Shown here piece after piece: positions 1-9,883 of a DNA stretch of 64,000 nucleotides. The stretch is taken from assembly GCA_033816765.1 (NCBI GenBank), contig CM066288.1, forward strand, positions 4,402,001-4,466,000, written 5' to 3'. Source of the stretch: Nothopassalora personata. Taxonomy: Eukaryota; Ascomycota; Dothideomycetes; Mycosphaerellales; Mycosphaerellaceae. Position 1 is the stretch's first letter; every line of letters begins with the position of its first letter. The notes below the pieces were generated by a model. That model worked only from the letters and a program-made list of their open reading frames with translations. It had not been told where the DNA came from and ran no database searches. The position numbers were made by a program, and so were the translations under genes.

Positions 1-1
1 A

Positions 2-571
2 CTCAAGACATCATACCACTTCGCCAAGCGGTTCAACGAAGATCGCGACTTGCGTACCAGGCTCTTCCGAGAAGGCTTCATGAAGCAGCCACCCAATCTC
101 CTGAAGCAAGAAAGCGGCAGCGCTAGTGTCTACGTGCTCATCTTGCTGCGCATGTATGCCGACTCCAGCGACTCACGAGCAGCGTCGAAGCCAGAGACGG
201 AAGCCGCTTTGATTCCGCTCTGCAGCGACATCATCGCCTCGTACATCTCCCTCGACGAGGATACCCAGCAAAGGAACATCCAGACATGGCGCCCTGTAGT
301 CATTGACGTTCTCGAAGGATACACAGGCTTCGCGGACTCGGATTTCAACAAGCATGTGCAGACTTTTGCGCCACTTGCCGTTGGTCTCATGAACCGCGAC
401 ATGGGTCCTGAGTTGCAACGAGCAGTCCAGGGCTTGTGGCGGAGAGTCTGTGAGGTCAAGCTCGGTATCGAGGGGAACGACCACGTCAGCGTCGTCTCGC
501 CCACGAGTCCGAACACGAAACCTGGTGTTTTTGGACGAAGATCTAGTAAGCAGAGCTTGCGACAGGCTTAG
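2..571 (+). CDS. SEC7: Sec7-type ARF guanine nucleotide exchange factor, C-terminal end (partial)
   Basis: Open in frame from base 2 to a stop at 569-571; the 5' part lies outside the window. The visible 189 residues begin with a segment around HFAKRFNEDRDLR and continue with LFREGFMKQPPNLLKQE, the conserved end of the large Golgi Sec7/BIG GEFs. These proteins load GTP onto ARF GTPases at the trans-Golgi to drive coat recruitment. The catalytic Sec7 domain is not in view. The last 30 residues are Ser/Pro/Arg-rich and probably disordered. The first ATG inside the frame is not the start, because the homology runs upstream of it. Family assignment rests on remembered sequence similarity and is strong. 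Confidence 0.85.
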   Translation, partial: LKTSYHFAKRFNEDRDLRTRLFREGFMKQPPNLLKQESGSASVYVLILLRMYADSSDSRAASKPETEAALIPLCSDIIASYISLDEDTQQRNIQTWRPVVIDVLEGYTGFADSDFNKHVQTFAPLAVGLMNRDMGPELQRAVQGLWRRVCEVKLGIEGNDHVSVVSPTSPNTKPGVFGRRSSKQSLRQA

Positions 572-1563
572 GATGTCCGGTTGCAGTGGCTAGGGGCGTA
601 TGCATGTTACTGAAGAAAGGCTTTCAGAAGGGCTAGTGGTGTACAGGAAGAGTCGCCGGAGGGTGTAGGATAGCGCTTGGCGTGGTGGACAACCTATGGC
701 ATTACCTGGATCCTTTCGGAGCATTGAGCGCTGGCGTATGGGTGAAGCTGATGCATACTAGTCAGCGACCCGTGTGTGATATTCTAGTAGCCGATAGAAG
801 TATGAAAGATGGCATTTGTTGTAGCCGGCAGGCTCCCTCCTCTACCATGACTCAGCCACGTGTCAAGGGGACTGCACTACTGGTGATGGTGTATTGTACC
901 TAGGCCAGCTGGCGCATGCTTCCATATTCACTCGAAGCACCTGCCGCGCCACGTCCTTACGGAGCGGGCCGCGGTGGGACTTGTCGATCGTCGGGCACTG
1001 TTGACTTTTCTCGCCACTTCACACACCACGTTCTGTTCTCAACACGCGCACTACCAAGGGGCACACAGTCACTCAACGCGAACACGTCGCGTGCAGGCTA
1101 CAAGCTCAGCCAACAATATACACAACAGAGGCAGCTACTCGGAACCACAAACGCCACGGGGGCGACGCCTCGACTTCTTGCGCTGCCGCTGGAGCTTCGG
1201 ACCACGATCATCGGATACATAGCTCGGCCAAGCGACGTGAAGAAGGATATTTGCATTGGCGAGACTGGGGACCTCGACAGCTGGATAGGATCAGGACGAT
1301 CTGTGCCAGGCATTGTGGAGTGCTTGGGAAGTCCATGTTTGTGACGGAGATGCAGCAGCACCCTGGATGTGGAGCGAGAGAGAGAGAGAGAGAGAGGTAT
1401 CTGAAGGCTCAAAACGCATTAACGCGTGACTGGTGTCGGATCGCTCGGTCTGTACAAAAACACACACAAATCAACCAGGTATCTTCTTTCCTCAAAACGC
1501 CTTGAAGTACATACACCTCTTTCCCCTTGGCACGCACACGCGCCGCTGCCATCGATCCGCGCC
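572..1563. other. Intergenic region with (GA)n microsatellite
   Basis: No supportable gene. Short overlapping ORFs occur on both strands without coding character. A GA microsatellite runs from about 1376 to 1396. Bases 1159-1245 on the plus strand read as an F-box-like fragment (LLALPLELRTTIIGYI), too short to call a gene. Confidence 0.5.
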
Positions 1564-1824
1564 CTATACAATCCCCAACACTATATCTTGAAGTTTCCTG
1601 TACCCCGCCTTGGTCGGCTTGAACTTCTTCACCGTCTGCTTGAAGGATTTCGAACTGGAGGGCCTTCGTTCTGGCAGCTCGGGCCAGGACCAGGACTTGT
1701 CGTTGCATTCATCTTCGTGAGAATGGTCAGAAGCCTTTTCGCCGAGAGCGCTGTGCTGCTCCCTTAGACGCTCGAGTTCGCGCTGGCTGGCGGAGTCCCG
1801 GCGGACGGAGTTGAGGGAGGACAT
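1564..1824 (-). CDS. Small hypothetical charged protein
   Basis: An 86-codon ORF starting at an ATG (1822-1824). The product is strongly charged: a Ser/Arg/Glu-rich N-terminus (SQRELERLREQHSALGEKA) that could form a short helix, a central acidic His/Asp/Glu stretch, and a basic Lys-rich C-terminus (SFKQTVKKFKPTKAGYRKL). There is no signal peptide or membrane segment. I do not recognise the family. The composition is more protein-like than the ORFs overlapping it in other frames, and this is the only reason to keep it. It could be a terminal exon of a larger gene or a chance ORF. Confidence 0.4.
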   Translation of the reverse strand: MSSLNSVRRDSASQRELERLREQHSALGEKASDHSHEDECNDKSWSWPELPERRPSSSKSFKQTVKKFKPTKAGYRKLQDIVLGIV

Positions 1825-2853
1825 TGTTTGAGTTGACAGTGTGGCAAAGCGACTTTGTGGTGTGAGGAGGCTGGGCCGAAGCTGGTTTGATGTGCTGGGC
1901 TAGTCCCTGGGTGGTCTGTGGCCTTGCTGTGCTGGAGAATGTATTGGTGGCAGTGATGTTGTGGTATGAGAAAGGTTTGGTATCTGGACAGGAGTCGAAG
2001 AGACTTGATGGTAGGTAGTGGGGGACTAGTCCAAAGTATGTAGTGCAGATGTGAGGTATTTTCTCCTTGGCCGAAAAAAGCCTCTCCAGGTGTGCGATCG
2101 CAATCCGTTTTAATTCTTCGTTCCCTGAATGCAGGAACAAGAGCCGCCTCATGCTACCATATACGATACTGCAAGCCTGCACCTAGGAGGTACCGTACAC
2201 GACCAATGGCGTTCCAGCACAGCTTTTACTTCCTGTACACGGTCAGCGGCCGCCAGCTCTCACCCTACACCGTGAGACGTCTTTCACCAAAGATTGCGAG
2301 GAATGAGTCAATCGAAAGGGCGTGTTGGTCCGTTCCTGCAGGCATATACATGTATAGTGATGACAAGTTCCGCACGCCCTACGAACCGCGGGCGTTGGTG
2401 GGAATTTGGTCAGCTGTCATTTCGTGTACTGGGTGCGGCGCGATCACGCGAGATGGCAACGCTCCATCTTGGTGTTCCGTTAAGCGGCAGCCACAGGTGT
2501 CATTCATGTGCCATGTTGACGAGAGCCTGAGCTGAGCCAGTGCAGGATTACGAGTTGACGTGAGACGATTGCTGCATGCTGCAACGATGATAGGGAAACA
2601 CAATGGGCCAGACGGGGGACCACACGTCTGCAGAGAACATGTACTGTGCTATGGTACCGTCGGTAGTCATCACTGTCTGGACGTGCATGTTGAGTGAGCT
2701 TGGCGTGTGTGCTGTAGTTCTAGTGGCTCGACGATTGCTGCTGACAAGGATTGATCCACCGTTCGTTCTTGGCACTTCCGCGGCGAATTGACCGTCTGTG
2801 ATGGACACTTGCGAGGCGAGATGACGGCGCGAATGTGACAATGAGCATTGATC
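1825..2853. other. Intergenic region
   Basis: Several short ORFs on both strands but none with recognisable domains or splice-linked continuation. It presumably contains the promoter and 5' UTR of the mL67 gene that starts at 2854. Confidence 0.4.
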
Positions 2854-4556
2854 ATGGCAGCACTGCGAGACATGATTGGCAACGTGGCAGCTGTAGCGGA
2901 GAGGGAGGTCGTGCCTCTCGGGCGCTTCATCTACGCCTTCTGCAACGTCCGCACGAACCAGGTCCTGTACTCGTTGTCGAGATCGCTTGATGTATGCATA
3001 CAACAACCCCATATGCTGTACGAGACGTAGCTAACCGTCGCTAGAACTCAGCATTGAAGCAACTACCGGACCTCGGCGCGAACCATACACCTCCTAAACT
3101 GCGAAGAGACCTATGGCGCCCACTGTATCAGGTGGAGCTTCCTGCAACCCCAGATGGTCCAAAACAAGGTCTTCATGCATTCAGGAAACTACGGGAGTAC
3201 CGAAAACTTCACGAGTTATCATGGGAGCAGACGAGTATGATGACACGGAACCACACCGACAAGGAGATCGAAAAGGAGAAGAAGAAGCTCGAGGGCAGAG
3301 GCGGCAGCAAGAAGGAGACGGTCTACGACATCATCAAGCGCGAGAAACACAAGATGAAAGTCAAGATGGTCATGGACCAGAAGGCGAACAGCATAGCAGA
3401 CCTCGCGGCCGTCTTGCTCGAGCAGGAAGAGCTGGGTGCAGCTAGCCAGGCTACAGTGAACAAGTGGCGTGCACAGGTGCTAGAGAAGGTGGAAACGTTG
3501 GTTCGGGAAGCGGAGAATGGAGGCATCGCCACAATGCAGGATTCGTTGCGCGCAATGCGGAAGAGTCGTATCAAAGGCCAACAAAGGGAGCTGCAGAGGA
3601 AGATCCAGGAGTCCGAGCGACGGCTGAAAGAGATGCAGCGTGCGGCAAAGATCGCAAGGGTAGCACAAGCAGAGGCGGAAAAGATTGAACGTGTGGCCCG
3701 AGAAGGAGAAGGTGGAATGCCCGAGACCATCGAGAAGCAGATCGCTGGGCTGGAGGAAAGACTGCAAAAGGAGCTACCCCAAATCCCGACAGGAAAAGCC
3801 AGGAACGAGCTTGAAGGAGAGCTCAAAGACAAGATCCGGAGAGCAAAGGAGCAATTGAACAAGATTCAGACCGCACGAGAAACAATGAAGGCCGTCAGAG
3901 CACGCGCAGTGCCTACAGAAGAGGGAAGCCCGGAAGCAACCTTTGTCGCAGCTTACAGAAGGGAGGCGATGTCATCATTCTCAGAGACCTTGGAAACTGC
4001 CCAGCACGACCCTAAGAACTTACCTAAACGTGGTCAGGCACGACGAGAAGTCGAGCCCAGGAACCTTCCTATTTATATCACAGAAGGCATCACGGTCAAG
4101 TGGGCAAACATCATGGATGCCGAGTACGCTGCCATGTGGCCGGATGCGGTGCAGCACGAGCGTATGGGCTACACGACTCGAAGTCCTCCACTGATCGAGT
4201 CGGCAGAGGGAGAAGTCGAGGTAGCGCAAGAGAAAGTCGAGGGAGCGCAGGAGACAGTCGAGGGAGCGCAAGAGAAAATCGAGGGAGCCCAGGAGACAGT
4301 CGAGGGAGCGCAAGAGACCGTCGAGGAAGCGCAAGAGACCGTCGAGGAAGTGCAAGAGACCGTCGAGGAAGCTGCGGTCGAACGTTCGAATAGGCTCGAA
4401 ATCATCCAGAAAGACATCCTAGCCGAGGTCCAAAAGAAGGCTGCCAAAGAATCCTGGGACAGGCATGCCGAGCTAGATCTGAAGAGGGCGATGAACAAGT
4501 ACAAGCTTGCGCCTCTGCCGGCTGATGCTCCTGTAGATCAGCAGCCGACGATCTAG
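2854..4556 (+). CDS. MHR1: Mitochondrial ribosomal protein mL67 / Mhr1 (mitochondrial recombination and transcription factor)
   Basis: Two exons, 2854-2991 and 3045-4556, joined by a 53-bp phase-0 intron (GTATGC...CTAG with TAGCTAAC branch site); 549 aa. Exon 1 ends in the conserved segment GRFIYAFCNVRTNQVLYSLS and exon 2 opens with KQLPDLG...PPKLRRDLWRPLYQV, together the N-terminal signature of the Mhr1/mL67 family. A second conserved block (VKWANIMDAEYAAMWPDAV) lies near residue 390. Yeast Mhr1 is a large-subunit mitoribosome protein also implicated in homologous pairing of mtDNA. The middle (about residues 100-300) is a long Lys/Glu/Arg-rich coiled coil. A heptad tandem repeat near residue 440 is described separately. 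ATG 2854 is the first in frame after upstream stops; ATG 2872 is an alternative. Confidence 0.85.
4213..4377 (+). repeat. In-frame 21-bp tandem repeat inside the mL67 gene
   Basis: About eight copies of a 21-bp unit encoding variants of AQETVEG/E. The unit is exactly seven codons, so expansion or contraction keeps the frame and adds or removes one coiled-coil heptad. Later copies drift from GAG to GAA and GGA to GAA codons, so the array is not freshly homogenised. Confidence 0.85.
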
Positions 4557-4879
4557 TCGTGTACATATGTATTATAACACTCTATGGATGACAGTGGTCA
4601 TAACACCCGCACGCGACTCTATCCCAGCAGCCAGCACGATGCGACTGTTCGACTACAGGCCCGCCTCTTGCGCAGTGCCTTGTGTGAATGCTGTGGCGCC
4701 CCCAAGAGCGCTTCGTGCCGGGCACTACTCTCCGCAGCAGTCCGGCTTGATAGAGGCAAGGTCCTCTCGGGTCGTCTGGAGGCCTCTATCACAAGGTGAT
4801 GTAGTTATCCGAAGCGACGTCACGCGATACTGACCCAGTCTCAGTCTCTTTCTTGTGATAGGGACGCGGTCTTCTGGAG
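4557..4879. other. Intergenic region downstream of mL67
   Basis: No gene seen. The sequence is convergent with nothing and leads into the degenerate repeat tract. Confidence 0.4.
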
Positions 4880-5625
4880 TACTCTGGTACAGCATGGCCG
4901 GATAGTGATATTTCAGACGAAGGCGATTACGGGCGGGCCTACCTTTTCAACGAACGGAAGTAATGGTGCGCGAAAGCTACTCGAGAGCCTTGTTGGTCCA
5001 CCGTGGGAAGACGCCGTCACCTGGAGTTGGCTGGCATGCAATGTCTGGCAGGAGCTAAAGCCTTTTGCAGCTGTGCGGTTGTGCGAAGCTACTCAAGGGC
5101 CATTACGATTCTCGCTGGGGATTATACGGTACTATGGAGGTGTCTTGTGCGGCGTGGTCAGTATGCAATAATTCCGGCAATCACGATGTCGCGCGAGGCC
5201 ATCACAGATACAGTGCAATGGTGCGCGAGTCTTCCCCCAATGCCGTTGCGTGGCGTATGGGAGAAATACAGCCGTCTGGAACTGTCTAGTGGTGTATGGT
5301 TAGGAGGCAATGCTTTGGACAGGCGCAGTATGGAGGGGGGCTATCGCGAGGGCATTGCAATGGGGCGCGAATCTCACCCGATACCATACCATAACGATGC
5401 ATGTGAAGATGATACAGTCATCTGCAACTGTCTGGCGCAGCATGGTCAGGTGGTAGACCTCTTTGAAGCCGCGAATCTGGGCGAGACTATTGCAGGAGCA
5501 TTGCAACGATGCGCGAAGCTCATCCGATGTCACATCGTTGCATATGAAGAACACAGAGTCGTCGGAAACTGTCTAATGGGCAATGGTCACGCGGTATTGT
5601 CTTTCGCTAACGGCAGTGCCCGTCG
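4880..5625 (+). repeat. Degenerate tandem repeat, unit about 110-147 bp, five to six copies
   Basis: A motif of the form CAATGGTGCGCGAA recurs near 4968, 5076, 5216, 5358 and 5505, and each is followed or preceded by shared phrases such as CTGTCTGG, CAGCATGGTCAGG and TACAGTCATCTG. The last three units are 141-147 bp apart, and read in one frame they give diverged repeats about 47 residues long with a shared pattern (NCL..HGQVV, ALQRCAKL). Earlier units are shorter and out of phase. The tract therefore looks like an old, decayed minisatellite or the ruin of a repeat protein, not an active gene. Confidence 0.55.
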
Positions 5626-5785
5626 TTTGTTCCCGGGCGGGCAGGGAAGGGTATCCAAGGCTCTTCCGCGTTTGCATCCTCTTTCACATGCCCGGAGAAC
5701 TTTAGCCCGCCGCTTTGACCACCATCCCGAGAACACACAAACCTCCGAATTCCCTCCCTGAACTTTCCCCTACCTACAAAATACA

Positions 5786-5817
5786 CCATATTGGCGACAT
5801 TTACATCGCCAATATGG
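5786..5817 (+). promoter_or_regulatory. Perfect 12-bp inverted repeat enclosing the start codon
   Basis: CCATATTGGCGA (5786-5797), an 8-nt loop, then TCGCCAATATGG (5806-5817). The ATG of the downstream gene (5814-5816) is inside the 3' arm, so an mRNA that starts upstream would bury the initiator in a stable hairpin. It could instead be a palindromic protein-binding site at the promoter. Confidence 0.7.
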
Positions 5818-8247
5818 CTCCCAAGAGAAAGCGCGGGCAGTCTCCTTCCGCCCCCTCGAGCACTCCCAAGCGCCGAACCACCACCACGCCCGCCGCCAAC
5901 ACCGCCGCCAGTGGCTCTTCGGCCGCAAGCAGCGCGCCACCACCTCCTGCGCCTGCTGTTGCTCCTGCTGTAGCAACAAACACCATTGCTGGCAACGGTG
6001 GCATTGGTGCTGAGAGCGATCCCGTCCTCCGTACGTTCGGGGCCCTGATGGAAGGCGGCCATTGTGAGTTACCTGCCTCGTCACAGTTTTGACGCACGTG
6101 CTGCATTGCATTGCAGCCCTCACTTTCTACGATCCAATTTCACATGATAAGCTAACAACGATATAGATGCTCGGACGGGAGTCGACGCGAAGACTAAGAC
6201 CCTCAAATCCCGCTACCATGTTCGCCGACAACTGGCCAACATGGCAACCCGCCCAGAGGGATACGAATTCCCGCACCACGTTTCTGGCAGCGCACCACAG
6301 ACTGTGACATTGCTGAGTCCGCCGCATCTGGTGGCAGTGCGTGATGCGAACGGAGCATGGCGACGCGTTCCTCGTGATGTGGCTACTCACGGCCCACAGC
6401 CCTACACGCCGCAATGGTACAATCGATACCTCAGGGACAACAACCTGCCGTCATGGTTCCTCTCGGCTGGCCATATCGAAATGCTGACAGTATCCCAAGA
6501 GGCGGAGATTCTGGGCATTGACCACAACACAGCAACACCAAGCACCTCAGAGCATTACCTCGAGGTGAGATATCCCGAGCGACCACAATTTCCCAAATCC
6601 GTCAGCAGTGGCAACCAGGCTTTTCTTTATCAGCTGAGTGAGGAAGAACAAGCCCGTCTAGCTCGAAGATTCCCAGCCACCAACGTTCTTGGCCAGGAAC
6701 GACGTATTTTCGTAGATCCATCGGGGTACATCCAGATACACCACGACCCGTCAAGCATCCAGCTGCCGCAAATCAGTCCTCAGCTGGTGGCATGGGTTGA
6801 TGCAACACCTCAGGCAGGCTCGTACGTTGTCCAGCCTCTAGCAGTTCCACCAACAACGGGCGTACCACGACCGAACAATGATGAGAGCAAGGATCGGACA
6901 AGTGCAATCGGGCGAGTTCAGAGAAACGGCAATCCAAAAGATCAATGCCACTGCAACGGGACCTTCTACTATGTCACCGAGATCGACCGGCGGAATGCAG
7001 AGATCCTCGACTTCTCTGATGCTGCACATGTCGAGCTACGCATCGCACAAGGCGCTCTACGCCGAGGCCTTCCACAGAATAGCACTCCTCCAGTTGTCAT
7101 AGCTTGCTTTCCCGATATCGAAAATGGCGTCGTTGATCCGGCTGTGCAGCCCGCAGGTCCTGGCCATTGGCACTACACATCGCCACAGTCTCAGGATCTT
7201 GCTGAGATCAACCTTGGCGATCAAGCATGGGCTGGAGCACACCTCCACGGTAACAACTACCCGACCGCGGCAGATGTATGGCTTGTGCGTAAGAGTCACC
7301 ATCGCATCAATAGAGACGGCAATGTCGCAGATCCTACTGTTGCCGTAAACATTGTCTGGGTGCCCGACGCGTCCACTACCAACAACGACCAAGTGATCGT
7401 GCTGTCTGATGACGAGTTCGACGATGTGGATCCCGTCAAGCGAGTCGAAGAGGATCGCGGGTTTGGCATTGACCCAGTCTCAGGCCTGGCACATTGGCCA
7501 CCCAACGACGGCATCCCAATCCATGATCAAACAGCTCACGATGGCCGCGGCCAGTACCAGACTCGCAAGGTTGGCAAGAAGAATTTCATCAAGAAGATCA
7601 CCCTCGACGTCGCACGTGCCAGACCCACAGTCGACCACAACGGCAACCCCAACGGCAATGCCCCCCAGCCACACCGCACCTACATCTACTTCAAAGGCGG
7701 TCGATGGGAACGCTGGAATGATGCCCCTGGCCTCGATGCACCAGGCGGCTGGGACAACGCGCAGCTCGTTGAAAAGCTCAACCGCTGGGCGGAGCAGACC
7801 AGAATCCGCCAAGACTGGAAACCGAAGCGAGGCAATGCCAGAGAGCGCTACACCAGCGAGCAGAAGAAGTGGATCTGGGAACAGGTCAAAGACAAGCAGA
7901 TATCGTACAAGCAGATCGCCGATGCCTTCAACAAGCACTTCAAGCTAAGAGGCAACTTGAAGAGAGACGACAGCGGGATCAACAGTCTCGTTGGCAGGCT
8001 GAAGAGTGACATGGCGAAAATGGCTGCGGGCGTGAAGGATGTCAAGTGGATGGAGGTCAAGCAGGGCACTGAGGACAGCAAGGCTGAGGGAGTTGGGAAG
8101 GTTGCACAGGATGGCGATGGCGATGGCGCCGTGGCGGCGGGCACGGAGCAGGCTGAGCATATTGAGCAGAACGGCAATGGCGGCGGACTGGAGCATGACG
8201 GCGGCTCAGACTCGGATGCACCACACGAGCTTGATGACGAAGCTTGA
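5814..8247 (+). CDS. Hypothetical protein with C-terminal helix-turn-helix/SANT-like segment
   Basis: Exons 5814-6063 and 6167-8247, joined by a 103-bp phase-1 intron (GTGAGT...GATATAG, branch GCTAAC); 776 aa. I do not recognise the family. The N-terminus is basic and Ser/Thr/Pro/Ala-rich (residues 1-70, KRKR near residue 5), nuclear-like. The middle is a globular-looking region with conserved-style aromatic residues (RVPRDVATHGPQPYTPQWYNRYL). About residues 640-720 read as a Myb/SANT-like unit (YTSEQKKWIWEQVKDKQISYKQIADAF, then a GINSLVGRLK helix). The C-terminus is acidic. A chromatin or DNA-binding role is inference only. The first in-frame ATG is 5814. Confidence 0.75.
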
Positions 8248-8519
8248 ACACTAACACCGACATCACAGGACTGGACTTTGATCGCCGGACGAGAGGCTTC
8301 AACGGCAGCATGGAAACCCTCTTCCTTGCGAAGGCCAGAAGCTTCTGAAGCGCTGTCACGGCGGCTGTGAGCAGGCTCTTCAACTCTTCTTCCTGCAGCG
8401 GTAAAGGTTTAGGACTGTGTGGCAGCTGCATAGCATGTGCAAAATCATGGCCTACTACCACTACTACTAACATCATGCCTCGCCAGCTGCACCACCACGT
8501 CCTCCTGGGATGCTGCCTC
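8248..8519. other. Intergenic region between convergent reading directions
   Basis: The minus strand keeps some codon-like character (KPLPLQEEELKSLLTA) that could be the cytoplasmic tail of the antiporter pseudogene, but no intact reading frame links it. Confidence 0.3.
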
Positions 8520-9453
8520 TTCACCCCCGAGGATACACCGAAAGCACCAGCGGCAGCGTCACGCCCGTCAGCAAGACCGCCATAATGATCATAGCAGTGT
8601 AGCACTTCTCCTCGGCCTCGAGCGCAACATTCAGGGCGATGATCTCGACAATACCCTTGTAGCTCATCAGGATTCCGACAGTCCAGCTTTGCATCACTGC
8701 AATAGGGCACATTCGAGCAGCGATGAAGCCGCTCATGACCTTGGCAACAGATGCGACGGCAACCACGCCGGCCACATACGCCCAGTCGATAGCGGAAGTG
8801 AGGCTGCTGATTTCGGTGTTGAGACCGCATGTGGCGAAGAACGGCGGCAGGGGGATGTTGTAGACTAAAGCTTAGAGGCGCGACGTGAGAGTCTCTGCGA
8901 TATCATCTTGCTTTCGAACAATGAAGGCTAGCCAGGGCCCAGGAAAGCGCCGAAGAAGGGGTCGTCGATGCCTAGATCCGTCAGCCAGGGAAGAATGGCA
9001 CTTGTGTGAGACCTTAGCAACTGACCTGACCTATCATCGCAGTGAAGAAGCTCGAGTAGGTACTAGTACCATCACGAGGGACCACCATCGTGAAAAGATC
9101 TTTTTCTGACCATGACCTATGCATACCCAGCTTGGCGTACGCAAACCCAAGGCACAGCTTCACCACAAAACAGCATAAGCAGCACTAGCCCAGCACATGT
9201 CAGAACGATTAACACAGCGCAACAAGCCCCCCGACCCAACACTCGTCAGCGCGCCAGCGACAGCAAACAAACTCCACCCAACAAGAGGTGGATGAGGTTT
9301 GCAGATTGCGAGGATAAGCATACCCTGGGACGGGGGAGTGAGTATTCGTATGAAGGGAGAAGTTCGTGATACTTGGAAGAGGAGAAGTGTTATGGGATCT
9401 TTTGCGTGGTATTGTAAGAGGCTGCTGCCGGTGAAGACGGAGCCTGAAGTCAT
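8520..9453 (-). pseudogene. KHA1: Broken Kha1-type K+/H+ antiporter (CPA2 family)
   Basis: Minus-strand reading starts at ATG 9453 with the family's N-terminal pattern (LLQYHAKDPITLLLFQ), then jumps directly to a segment corresponding to helix 5-6 (VGWSLFAVAGALTSVGSG); several N-terminal membrane helices are missing. A frameshift precedes AVLIVLTCAGLVLLMLF. Further down come WLTDLGIDDPFFGAFLG, a second frameshift to AFIVRKQDDIAETLTSRL, a stop codon, then LPPFFATCGLNTEISS and the hallmark GILMSYKGIVEIIALNVAL, ending near 8521. Intact members exchange K+ for H+ in endomembranes. The damage is an internal deletion plus indels and a stop, not the C-to-T pattern of RIP, so it is ordinary gene decay. 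Family recognition is strong; exact break positions are approximate. Confidence 0.8.
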
Positions 9454-9883
9454 TTTGCTTGCACCACTCGATTATACGCTTTGCGTCTGAGCTTCTAATT
9501 CGAGATTGAGGCTGCCCAGAACAGATGTGTCGACCCCGATGGCGGGCGGGTAGAGTTCAGTAGCTTGCGAGATCTGTTCGTACTGTACTGAGTCTCCACG
9601 TGCTGCGATGTAACCCTTTTGGCGACTGAGCCGCAACTGGTCACCCGTAGCATCACCTTGACTGACTATCCCCCCAGTGATTTTCCGAACAAAGGCGGAG
9701 GAGTGTGCCGTCCGGGCATCAAAACTTTGCAGTATTTGCCCAGATAGTCCCGCCATGCCGGTGCTCGAGATTGACATATGTTGGTGGCCATACCCACTGC
9801 CTATTCTCTTACGAGGCTGTAATGCGCTGGTTGTTTGTCGCTTGAATAGACCTCGCGGGGTTTGCACTCCATTCGTGTTCTTA
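9454..9883. other. Intergenic region
   Basis: A 131-codon minus-strand ORF (9472-9867) lacks any domain or splice partner and is not called. No RNA gene seen. Confidence 0.4.

Noticed and set aside
1376..1396. (GA)n run as a regulatory element
   Set aside because: Simple microsatellite without a nearby supported start.
5003..5761. 252-codon plus-strand ORF considered as a gene
   Set aside because: It is made of the decayed repeat units, frames shift between units, and no start context or splice partner was seen.
8057..8830. 257-codon minus-strand ORF
   Set aside because: Shadow frame over the antiporter pseudogene and the 3' end of the 776-aa gene; Cys/Arg-rich without pattern.
9472..9867. 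131-codon minus-strand ORF
   Set aside because: No domain, no hydrophobic pattern, no splice signals joining it to neighbours.
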